Shown here: positions 1-6,116 of the stretch, piece by piece
Position numbering within the stretch: the stretch's first letter is position 1
How the letters are laid out: each line of letters opens with the position of its first letter
Assembly: GCA_031278535.1 (NCBI GenBank)
Contig: JAITKH010000386.1
Location: forward strand, 1-11,271
Origin: Planctomycetota bacterium
GTDB taxonomy: Bacteria; Planctomycetota; SZUA-567
DNA length: 11,271 nucleotides
Direction of reading: 5' to 3'
Notes under the pieces: model-generated
The model's input: only the letters and a program-made list of their open reading frames with translations
Told to the model about the DNA's origin: nothing
Databases searched by the model: none
Translations under genes and position numbers: made by a program

Positions 1-6
1 TCGCCA

Positions 7-37
7 AAGAGCCCCGGGTGAGTTGGGTCGGGCTTTT
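7..37 (+). terminator. possible weak terminator of an upstream gene
   Basis: Arms at about 7-14 and 30-37 pair over eight positions, including one G-T wobble, and the downstream arm ends in four T residues. The gene it would end lies outside the window. The long loop (about 15 bases) and short T-run make this a weak call. Confidence 0.25.
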
Positions 38-80
38 GCTGCCATGGTTTCTCCCGGAAACGGAAGAAGGTTTCCGCCGC

Positions 81-109
81 TTGCCGAATCACGGGAATCC
101 GGCTACACT
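81..109 (+). promoter_or_regulatory. possible sigma-70 promoter for the cyclase-family gene
   Basis: TTGCCG at 81-86 and TACACT at 104-109 each match 4 of 6 consensus positions and are separated by the ideal 17 bases. Transcription would start near 116 and give a leader of about 75 bases before the start codon at 192. The match is moderate and rests on spacing and position only. Confidence 0.3.
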
Positions 110-191
110 GAGCGAAGCGTAACGCCGTCCCGGCGAATGAAACCGCCGTCTGGACCCCGGCATGGCAAATTTTGCGGCAAGGGGAGCGAAT

Positions 192-776
192 ATGAGAATC
201 GACATCACCTATCCGTTGGGAGAAAAGGATTTCAAGGCCCTGGCGGCGCTTGCGCCCCGCGACAAGGCGCTTTCGCAAATCGATCTTTTCGGCCATGTGG
301 GAACGCATCTGGACCTGATGGGCAAGAGCTATCCCGATGATTGTTACGCCACTTCGGGACGTCTGTTCGACGTGCGAAACGTTTCGGGGCGGGATATCGG
401 CATCGGCGATGTTGACTTGCCGGCGGTACGGGAAAGGGAATTCGTCATTTTCCACACCGGCTGCCTGGCCTCTTTCGCGTATGGGTCAAAAGCGTATGTG
501 TTTGCGCCCATACAGCTGTCATGGGGATTGATACACGCCTTGGCGGCGAAAAAAGTCGCCTTGATCGGCGTCGATCTTGCGGGTGTACGGCTGCCCGGAG
601 AGCATCCCAAGGCGGACGAATTCTGCGCCGGACAGGGCGTTTTCATTGTTGAAAACCTGTACAATCTTCAGGCGCTCGCCGATGCCGCCGGGAACGGGAC
701 GTTCACTGCGCATACCTATCCCTTGCGGCTGGAAGGCGCCACCGGACTGCCGTGCAGGATAATCGCGGAAGCATGA
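192..776 (+). CDS. cyclase / kynurenine formamidase-like metal-dependent hydrolase
   Basis: This 194-residue protein looks like the cyclase family (KynB-like fold, PF04199). Members are cytosolic metal-dependent amidases or hydrolases of small cyclic or N-acyl substrates. The hallmark HVGTHLD is at residues 35-41, where two His and an Asp should bind metal. A typical late block, FIVENL, lies at 151-156, with a conserved-looking VDLAG at 127-131. The length fits the family (about 190-220). The start at 192 is chosen because AGGGGAG ends about 5 bases upstream; an in-frame ATG at 162 lacks such a site. In KynB the motif continues with Pro and a further His (HxGTHxDxPxH); here those positions are Met43 and Lys45, so true kynurenine formamidase activity is doubtful. 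No kynurenine-pathway genes are nearby and the substrate is unknown. Family confidence is high, activity confidence low. Confidence 0.85.
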   Translation: MRIDITYPLGEKDFKALAALAPRDKALSQIDLFGHVGTHLDLMGKSYPDDCYATSGRLFDVRNVSGRDIGIGDVDLPAVREREFVIFHTGCLASFAYGSKAYVFAPIQLSWGLIHALAAKKVALIGVDLAGVRLPGEHPKADEFCAGQGVFIVENLYNLQALADAAGNGTFTAHTYPLRLEGATGLPCRIIAEA

Positions 777-1174
777 CAAGGCGTACTTTTCAAGTATGCG
801 CGGTTCTCTGATACGCTGTTCGGGCTTGGTCGCGGCGTTGCGCCGGCGGATCCCGCCGCCGGGAACGGACGTCGCAAAGCCGCCGGATTCCCGCATTCGC
901 CGCGCCAGTTTTTCCGCCAGGGGCTCTTTCGCGTTTTCACGCGTTCTCGTCCCAGACGCCGTCGCCTATCGGCAGAACCGTTTTTCCTCCTTTTCGCCGG
1001 CTCAACCGCGCGGCGCCGGATTCGCCTGAAGCGGCGACTGGAAAAATTCGATAAGCGGGTATGGCCGTCCCGCTTTCTCCGGACGGCTGTCGGCTGTTGC
1101 CGCGGGAACGGCGGATCGTCCCGCGGCCTTCATGAAAATCGCGGATTGCCCGTTGTCGCTGCAAAGGAGAAGAC
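777..1174. other. 398-base gene-free stretch with hairpins
   Basis: No credible coding sequence was found: the short open frames here lack ribosome binding sites and have arginine/proline-rich shadow composition. Directly after the cyclase stop, 781-799 forms an 8-bp hairpin (one wobble) with a 3-base loop and no T-run, possibly a processing or weak termination signal. A GC-only hairpin (CGGCGG, 3-base loop, CCGCCG) lies near 846-860. A stronger perfect palindrome sits at 1099-1127 and is listed separately. No convincing promoter was identified. Confidence 0.5.
1099..1127. repeat. 9-bp perfect inverted repeat upstream of hypothetical gene
   Basis: GCCGCGGGA at 1099-1107 is matched by its exact reverse complement at 1119-1127 with an 11-base loop. 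It lies 47 bases before the start codon at 1175. It has no following T-run, so it reads better as a leader hairpin or an operator than as an intrinsic terminator. Confidence 0.5.
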
Positions 1175-1759
1175 ATGTTCTGGGAAAAAATCGCCGCCCG
1201 TTTCGGAGTCGGGAAAAATCGACCGGACGAAGGCAATCTCCGTCAGCGCCTGCTCCACATCATCCACCGCGAAGGGGGAATGGAACTCAATGCCCCGACA
1301 CTGGCAGAATTTGGCGCGGATTTCCGGCAGGTTTGCCGCGAGGCCTATTCCCTGGCCGGGCAGGAATGCCTGCATCTTCTGGCGGAACCGGGAGAGCCGG
1401 TCGCTCTCCTCTCAAACGAACAATTCAATCAAATCACCCGTATCCGGGCCTGCTTGCCCGAACTTCGCCGCGCTCAGGCGCCCGCCCGGCAGGAGGAAAA
1501 GAAGGAAACCGTCCCGGCGTCCGTGTTCTTTCCCGCGTTTTCTGAAAAGAAAAAAAGCGGCAAGGGGCAGCCTGACGATCTCAACTGGTTTTCACTCGAG
1601 GTGGCGATGCCGGACCGGAAGCGGCGCGCCCGGGCCGGCGGGCGCGGGAAACGGCGGGAAGCGCCGGCGGACAGGCGGATTTTGCCGGAACGCCGCCGCG
1701 AGCCCTGGGTGGTTCTGGACGCGGCGAGCCTGGAAGCGGAATTTTCAAAGAAAAAATAA
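1175..1759 (+). CDS. hypothetical protein with basic C-terminal region
   Basis: I do not recognise this 194-residue protein. The first 100 residues look helical and soluble. Residues 101-140 are polar and low in complexity. Residues 147-176 are strongly basic, with clusters such as RKRRAR and ERRREP, and the last residues are SKKK. The basic tail could bind nucleic acid or an acidic partner, which is inference only. There is no signal peptide or membrane segment. The start is supported by AAGGAGA 4 bases upstream of ATG 1175. The overlapping frame starting at 1146 is arginine-rich, lacks an equally good site, and is a shadow. The neighbouring genes downstream are also of unknown function and lie on the same strand, 212 bases away. 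Confidence 0.7.
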   Translation: MFWEKIAARFGVGKNRPDEGNLRQRLLHIIHREGGMELNAPTLAEFGADFRQVCREAYSLAGQECLHLLAEPGEPVALLSNEQFNQITRIRACLPELRRAQAPARQEEKKETVPASVFFPAFSEKKKSGKGQPDDLNWFSLEVAMPDRKRRARAGGRGKRREAPADRRILPERRREPWVVLDAASLEAEFSKKK

Positions 1760-1971
1760 ATTTTTCTGAAGTATTCCGCATTTTTTGCCGATACCATAAC
1801 CATAGGAAAATAAACCGGATTCTGATAGACGGAAAACGGTTGCAACGCATCCTCCTCCCACGCCCCTGCCCGGGAATTGTGTCCTTGGCGGGGGATTTTC
1901 TTTTGGCAGGCGGATTGCTCCTTCTCTTGTGGTCGCCAATGCCGGCGGCCGGCAGAGAAAGGAAAACCGCC
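1760..1971. other. intergenic region with possible promoter
   Basis: The first 80 bases are clearly more AT-rich than the surroundings. TTGCCG at 1785-1790 followed 18 bases later by AATAAA (1809-1814) is a weak sigma-70-like pair. The frame of the next gene stays open upstream to a TTG at 1840, adding 44 residues that resemble a signal peptide (hydrophobic run, then PAAG), so part of this stretch could be coding. The ATG at 1972 has the better ribosome binding site. Confidence 0.35.
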
Positions 1972-2718
1972 ATGTCCGTCGCCGCCGCCGAATCGATTCC
2001 ATTCTCTTCCCGAATCGAATCGATCTACGCCTCCCTCAAGGTTTCCGGCTCTCTTCTGGAACTGAAGGGAGGAATCTCCTCCGCTTCGGCAACGCCTGAC
2101 AGCCTGACCATTTCCCAAACCGCCCGGGAAATGACGAACCGCCTCAAGGAACTGGACGTCTTCAGCTGCATCTTCCCGGATGCGGATCCCCGCCGCACAA
2201 CCAAGACGCTGGAGGAAGTGGAATCCGATTTCCAAGGCGATTTCGCGAGTTTCGCCAGCATGTTCGCCAAGTTGTCTTCAATGATTAGCCTTGATTCCGG
2301 CCAAAGTTTCGCCATGGGGCTCGACGGCGTTGGCGGAATGATCGTCGACGGAACGGGGCAGGGGGGAGAAGGGATGGCAACCCGCCTGGAAGGCCTTTTC
2401 AATAACAACCAAACCCTGGTGAGCCGCTTCGCCGTCATGGCGGCCCGTGCCGCGCTGGCGGATGCGGCCGATACGGTCGCGGGTTTCCGGAGCGCCTACG
2501 AGTCCGATCCCGTGGCCGCCGTCAAGGACAACATAGACGGCTTGAAGGAACGCCTCCTCGGGTTCCGGACGCTGGCCGGAGAGGAAACGGTTCACTATGG
2601 TTTCATGCGCGGCTTCGAATTGGAAATCGCCTATTCGGCCGCCAGTCTTGCCTCGTCCGCGGCCGGAACGGCGGAGTGGCCGGTTCCCGAAATGCCCGAT
2701 TTCGTCGCCGGGGAGTAG
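1972..2718 (+). CDS. hypothetical protein, helical, shares a module with the next gene
   Basis: The 248-residue product (from ATG 1972) is not a family I can name. GAAAGGAAAA ends about 6 bases before this ATG, which decides the start. A longer form from TTG 1840 would add an N-terminal hydrophobic stretch and might make the protein exported. Residues 10-110 are mixed, with a single Cys66. Residues 112-125 contain a Gly-rich turn (LDGVGGMIV). This is followed by an alanine-rich helical segment, including LFNNN at 142-146 and RFAVMAARAAL at 152-162, and then a long helical tail. The pattern of strand, glycine turn, strand and helices recurs in the next gene, suggesting related C-terminal modules. 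The next gene starts 73 bases downstream on the same strand, so the two are probably co-transcribed. Confidence 0.65.
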   Translation: MSVAAAESIPFSSRIESIYASLKVSGSLLELKGGISSASATPDSLTISQTAREMTNRLKELDVFSCIFPDADPRRTTKTLEEVESDFQGDFASFASMFAKLSSMISLDSGQSFAMGLDGVGGMIVDGTGQGGEGMATRLEGLFNNNQTLVSRFAVMAARAALADAADTVAGFRSAYESDPVAAVKDNIDGLKERLLGFRTLAGEETVHYGFMRGFELEIAYSAASLASSAAGTAEWPVPEMPDFVAGE

Positions 2719-2791
2719 ATGACAGGCGGCCAATGGTCGATAATCAGGGATGGGGGACGGCGAAACAACGACCGGAAGAAGGGAGGGGCCG

Positions 2792-3367
2792 ATGAGCGCC
2801 GCAACGAGAGAAAGCCTGACGCCGGAACTGATCTTCGCCGAGCCGGATTCCGTGGCGTCCGGGAAGCTGGAATTGTTGCAAGTGGACGTGATGGCGGCCA
2901 ATTGGGAGGCGGCGACGATCATCCCGGAAAACCTCTCCGCCTTTTTCGAACTGGTCTATGGGGCCGACATCGAATATCTCGGCGCGGAGCCGTATCTTTC
3001 CTCCGGCGCCGATGCGGCCGAATCTTGCCTGGAGTGGGAAATCGTCTGCCAGGCCCTTTCCGAATCCCGGGGGATCCTGATCGCTTTTCAGAATCTTCTG
3101 GCCGACGTCCTGGATGCTTTGGGCGTGGAAGACGCGCGCTTCCTTCGCGTCCAGGCCGATTCCGCCGGCAATCTCCGCCTGGTTTCGGAACATCCCCGCC
3201 GCGAAGAAATCGAAACCGTACTGAATAGTCCGGAAAACAACCGGCTTCGCGAGATGTACGCCGCCGCCCTGGCCGGCATGAGCCTTGCCGGCGGGCTGGT
3301 GGGAGGCATCTCGGTTCCGCCCGGAGTACTGGACAGAATGCGGATCGGCGCCGGAACGGCGGCCTGA
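2792..3367 (+). CDS. hypothetical protein, partner of preceding gene
   Basis: This 191-residue protein of unknown function is acidic over its first 110 residues, with no signal peptide. The start at 2792 is chosen because GGGAGGGG ends 4-5 bases upstream; an in-frame ATG at 2750 lacks such a site. Residues 113-131 (EDARFLRVQADSAGNLRLV) look like a beta hairpin with a DxxG turn. They are followed by EHPRREEIETVLN (133-145) and a helical, Ala/Gly-rich segment (154-172) ending in a Gly-Pro loop. This order parallels residues 112-165 of the preceding protein. It lies 73 bases after that gene and converges on the kinase gene with a 32-base gap that holds no canonical terminator. No function is claimed. 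Confidence 0.65.
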   Translation: MSAATRESLTPELIFAEPDSVASGKLELLQVDVMAANWEAATIIPENLSAFFELVYGADIEYLGAEPYLSSGADAAESCLEWEIVCQALSESRGILIAFQNLLADVLDALGVEDARFLRVQADSAGNLRLVSEHPRREEIETVLNSPENNRLREMYAAALAGMSLAGGLVGGISVPPGVLDRMRIGAGTAA

Positions 3368-3399
3368 CCGGCTCCGCTGAATCGTCCTTCCCCGCCCCG

Positions 3400-4830
3400 T
3401 CAGCTTTTTCCCGTTTCGTAATGGGCGAGATAGCGGGCGAATTTGTCCGCGTATTCGCCGGCCTTTTCAGGCCTGGGCCGGACCTTGGCCAGCCTGTCCC
3501 GTCCGAAAGCGCGGATGTCGGGAAGCGCCCCGGCCGCGTGGAGGGCAAGGGCGGCGCCGCCAAGGGTCGAAGCCTGGGCGGCGGGGGAGAGCGAAAGCTC
3601 CCTTTGGAATAAGTCGGCGGCCATTTGAGTCCAGGCCGGGGAATTGAGGATGCCGCCGGACATGATGATCTCGCCGGGCTCGCCGGCCAGTCCGATCAGA
3701 ATCCTGTAACAATGGAAGACGTTGAAGAGAACGCCTTCCAGCACCCCCCTGAACAGCGCCGCCGCCCCGTCGCCCGATCGCAATTCGGCGAATCCGGCCC
3801 GGCGGGTGTCGTCCCAGCCCGGACAGCGCTCGCCGAAAAGGAAGGGCAGGAACACCGGGGAACGCGGGGAATCCCCGAGCCCGCGCTCCAGATCCGCGAA
3901 GGACCAGCGGTTTTCCAATACCGTTTCCCGCAGCCAGTTGACGCAATTGCAGGCGCCGTTGGTGGCCGCGCCGCAAAGCCAGTCCTCAACCCCGACATAG
4001 CACCATGTTCCCGGCGGATCGGAAAGGACGGGCCGATCGGTCGACAGCCTGATGGCGGCCGAAGTGCCTACCGAAAAGGTCATGGAGCCGGTTCGCATGC
4101 AGCCGTTGCCGACCTGGTTCAGGGCGCCGTCGGAATGGGGCGGAACCACCGGAATCCCGGCCGGTACCCCCAGAAGGCGGGCCGCCTCTCCGCCAAGCGG
4201 CCTGGCGTCCCGGTAGTCTGTCAACGTCCCGAACTGTTCCGGCCGGCAGCCGATCATCTTCATCACGCCTTCGTCGTAAACCCGATCATGGGTGTTCAGG
4301 AATCCCATGCCGGAGACGATGCTCCTGGTTTCCAGCCGTTCGCCCGTAAGCCTGTAAAAATTGAAGCCGGCCTGGCTCGCGAACAGGCGGCCGGCGGGAT
4401 CGAAGGCTTCTTCGCGCATCAAATGGAGAAGGGCATAGGGCTGGTAGGTGATGTTGGGCATGCAGCCGGTGCGCCGGTATATGTCCCTGGCCATATCCTT
4501 CCTGGCGCGGTAATCGCGGCAGATGGCGTCCGGGCCGGTGAAGGACCAGAGGCAGGAGCGCTCGGCCGGAATCATGTTCCGATCGCAGGGAACGATTGAA
4601 TGCCAGACGCCGCCGACCCCGACGGCCTCGATCCGACTCCCGGAGGAGGACGCCAGCGCCTTTTTTCCCGCCCTGGCGGTTGCCTGCCAAACCTGCTCGG
4701 CGTCCTGGCGGCCGCCCGAATCGTATTCCTGGGAATAGGGTTCGGTCTCCTCGGCGATCGCCCCTTCGCGGTTGTCGTAAAGCAGCGCCTTGGCGGCGCT
4801 GGTACTTGATTCAAGGACGAGCGCCAGCAT
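3400..4830 (-). CDS. FGGY-family carbohydrate kinase
   Basis: This 476-residue protein has the usual length and two-domain layout of FGGY kinases (xylulokinase/gluconokinase/glycerol kinase superfamily), which transfer the gamma-phosphate of ATP to a sugar or polyol in the cytosol. The N-terminal phosphate loop is ESSTSAAK (7-14), with Glu where most members have Asp in DxGT. The probable catalytic base is Asp234 in HSDGALNQVG. The second phosphate motif is MTFSVGTSAA (250-259), and the adenosine motif is MSGGILNSPAWTQMAADLF (390-408). The start at 4830 gives MLALVLESS and has GGAAAGGG upstream; the frame stays open far beyond it, but that part is antisense to the binding-protein gene. The gene is transcribed divergently from a CUT2 sugar importer, so it probably phosphorylates the imported sugar or its product. 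The exact substrate is unknown. Confidence 0.9.
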   Translation of the reverse strand: MLALVLESSTSAAKALLYDNREGAIAEETEPYSQEYDSGGRQDAEQVWQATARAGKKALASSSGSRIEAVGVGGVWHSIVPCDRNMIPAERSCLWSFTGPDAICRDYRARKDMARDIYRRTGCMPNITYQPYALLHLMREEAFDPAGRLFASQAGFNFYRLTGERLETRSIVSGMGFLNTHDRVYDEGVMKMIGCRPEQFGTLTDYRDARPLGGEAARLLGVPAGIPVVPPHSDGALNQVGNGCMRTGSMTFSVGTSAAIRLSTDRPVLSDPPGTWCYVGVEDWLCGAATNGACNCVNWLRETVLENRWSFADLERGLGDSPRSPVFLPFLFGERCPGWDDTRRAGFAELRSGDGAAALFRGVLEGVLFNVFHCYRILIGLAGEPGEIIMSGGILNSPAWTQMAADLFQRELSLSPAAQASTLGGAALALHAAGALPDIRAFGRDRLAKVRPRPEKAGEYADKFARYLAHYETGKS

Positions 4831-4867
4831 GGGAGGCCCTTTCCAGAGGAAAATCGCGGATCGGAGT

Positions 4868-4895
4868 ATCATATCCCGAATCGCGGCGGCGGCAA
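4868..4895 (-). promoter_or_regulatory. possible promoter of the kinase gene
   Basis: Read on the minus strand, TTGCCG (4890-4895, 4 of 6) and TATGAT (4868-4873, 5 of 6) are separated by 16 bases. Transcription would start near 4861, giving a leader of about 30 bases before the kinase start at 4830. Confidence 0.4.
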
Positions 4896-4911
4896 GGTTT
4901 TTTGCCGTCGC
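4886..4911. repeat. inverted repeat overlapping the kinase -35 element
   Basis: Arms at 4886-4895 and 4902-4911 pair over ten positions with one G-T wobble and a 6-base loop; the inner six pairs (CGGCAA/TTGCCG) are perfect. It covers the predicted -35 box of the kinase promoter, so it could be an operator. The T-run lies in the loop, which argues against a terminator. Confidence 0.35.
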
Positions 4912-4935
4912 GCCGGAATTACCCGAATCGGCATA

Positions 4936-4963
4936 TTGACAGGTGCGAGAAAAAATGAATAAT
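4936..4963 (+). promoter_or_regulatory. sigma-70 promoter of the sugar importer operon
   Basis: A perfect -35 box TTGACA (4936-4941) is followed after 16 bases by AATAAT (4958-4963), which matches 5 of 6 of the -10 consensus. It lies in a short AT-rich island in otherwise GC-rich DNA. Transcription should begin near 4970, about 100 bases before the binding-protein start codon. This is the best promoter in the window. Confidence 0.65.
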
Positions 4964-4966
4964 AGG

Positions 4967-4982
4967 GGATAATTTATTATCC
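4967..4982. promoter_or_regulatory. perfect 16-bp palindrome, probable repressor operator
   Basis: GGATAATTTATTATCC consists of two 7-base arms that are exact reverse complements around a 2-base centre. It begins 3 bases after the -10 box and covers the predicted transcription start, the usual place for a repressor to block initiation. No regulator is encoded in the window, so the binding protein is unknown. Confidence 0.6.
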
Positions 4983-5033
4983 ATTCGCCATCCTGTTTTG
5001 CCGTTGGTTTCGCGCCGCCGTTCAATCCGTTGG

Positions 5034-5056
5034 ATGGCCTCTTTTGGCCGTTTTTT
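5034..5056 (+). promoter_or_regulatory. hairpin with T-run in the importer leader, possible attenuator
   Basis: ATGGCC (5034-5039) pairs with GGCCGT (5046-5051), with one wobble and a 6-base loop, and leads into six T residues (5051-5056), directly before the ribosome binding site. A small alternative hairpin, ATCC-GTT-GGAT (5025-5035), overlaps its left arm. The stem is short, so termination would be weak; the call rests on shape alone. Confidence 0.3.
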
Positions 5057-5070
5057 GAAAGGAGTATGGT

Positions 5071-6108
5071 ATGAAGAAACTGTTGGTGGCTCTCCTCCTG
5101 GCGGCGCTGGCGACCGGATCCGCCTCGTCGGGAGAAAAGAAGTGGCGCATCGCCCTGTCGAACGACTATGCCGGCAATTCCTGGCGCCAGACCATGATTA
5201 CGGACTGGCAGAAGGCGGCGGCAACCGCCATCCAGAAAGGAATCGTGGCGGAAGCCCCGATCTTCACTACCAACGAAAGTTCGGCGTCGGAGCAGGCGGC
5301 CCAGATTCAGAGCCTCATTCTCGAGGGATATGACGCCATCGTCCTGAATGCCGCCTCCCCGGAGGCGTTGAACACCGTGGTGCAGGAGGCGCTGGACGCC
5401 GGAATCGTCGTCGTCTCCTTCGACAACGCCATCACCAATCCCAACGCTTGGCGCCTGATCACCGACTTCGAGTACATGGGCATGCGGCAGGTCGAATATG
5501 TGGCCGAGCGCTTCCCGCAGGGCGGCAACCTCCTGGAAATCCGCGGCCTTGCCGGCACCTACGTCAACGACGCCATCCACAAGGGAATCACCGAAACCCT
5601 GGCGAAATACCCGCAGTTCAAGGTGGTGGGCGAAGTGTACGGCGACTGGACGTCCTCCATCGCCCAGAAGGCGGTGGCCGGCATCCTGCCCTCGCTCCCC
5701 GAGGTCGTTGCCGTCGTCACCCAGGGCGGCGACGGATACGGATCGGCCAAGGCCTTTGAGGTGGCCGGCAAACCCATCCCCCTCGTCCTCATGGGCAACC
5801 GGTATGACGAACTGGAACTCTGGAAGGAATTGTACGACAAGGACGGATACGACACCATTTCCCTTTCCATCGCTCCCGGAGCCTCCACCATCGCTTTCTG
5901 GGAAGCAGTCGAGGTGTTGAACGGCGTTGACGTACCCAAGGAAATCCGGCTGCTCCCCTATGTAATCGACTCCCACACCAAATTGAACCGCGATCTCAAG
6001 ACCACGCCCAAGGGCGGTGTGGCCAGCATTGTCTACACCCAGGAATGGGTGCGGCAGATGATCGCCAACGTCAAGGCCGGGAAGCTTCCGCCCCCCGATC
6101 CGGAGTGA
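5071..6108 (+). CDS. periplasmic sugar-binding protein of a CUT2/RbsB-type ABC importer
   Basis: This 345-residue protein fits the periplasmic-binding-protein type I fold (Peripla_BP_4, RbsB-like). It would capture a sugar in the periplasm and deliver it to the membrane complex encoded downstream. Residues 1-20 form a signal peptide: two Lys, a Leu/Ala core, and likely cleavage around residues 18-20. There is no lipobox Cys, so the mature protein is soluble. The first mature strand carries IALSNDYAGNSWRQ, typical of the ligand-binding start in this family. Later blocks such as IVLNAASPEALN, VVVSFDNAI and VTQGGDGYG match the domain-crossing and sugar-contact regions. The start is supported by AAAGGAG 6 bases upstream. 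The gene is the first of a tight operon; its TGA is 8 bases before the ATPase ATG. The substrate cannot be assigned from sequence. Confidence 0.9.
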   Translation: MKKLLVALLLAALATGSASSGEKKWRIALSNDYAGNSWRQTMITDWQKAAATAIQKGIVAEAPIFTTNESSASEQAAQIQSLILEGYDAIVLNAASPEALNTVVQEALDAGIVVVSFDNAITNPNAWRLITDFEYMGMRQVEYVAERFPQGGNLLEIRGLAGTYVNDAIHKGITETLAKYPQFKVVGEVYGDWTSSIAQKAVAGILPSLPEVVAVVTQGGDGYGSAKAFEVAGKPIPLVLMGNRYDELELWKELYDKDGYDTISLSIAPGASTIAFWEAVEVLNGVDVPKEIRLLPYVIDSHTKLNRDLKTTPKGGVASIVYTQEWVRQMIANVKAGKLPPPDPE

Positions 6109-6116
6109 TTCGTCGC

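Noticed and set aside
23..340. 105-codon open frame overlapping the start of the cyclase gene
   Set aside because: The overlapping cyclase frame has family motifs and a Shine-Dalgarno site; this one has neither.
796..1029. 77-codon open frame after the cyclase gene
   Set aside because: No ribosome binding site, Arg/Pro/Ser-rich shadow composition, and its start lies inside a hairpin.
1749..1767. A/T inverted repeat around the stop codon at 1757-1759 as a terminator
   Set aside because: The 7-bp stem is almost entirely A-T and would be too weak for intrinsic termination.
1840..1971. TTG start at 1840 adding a signal-peptide-like N-terminus to the second hypothetical protein
   Set aside because: The ATG at 1972 has a better ribosome binding site; the upstream part was kept only as an alternative because its hydrophobic run does resemble a signal peptide.
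4831..5976. The kinase reading frame stays open for a further 1.1 kb upstream on the minus strand, giving an apparent 858-residue protein
   Set aside because: The extension runs antisense through the binding-protein gene and the divergent promoter region, has low-complexity Gly/Asp/Val-rich composition, and the FGGY fold begins cleanly at 4830 with a ribosome binding site.
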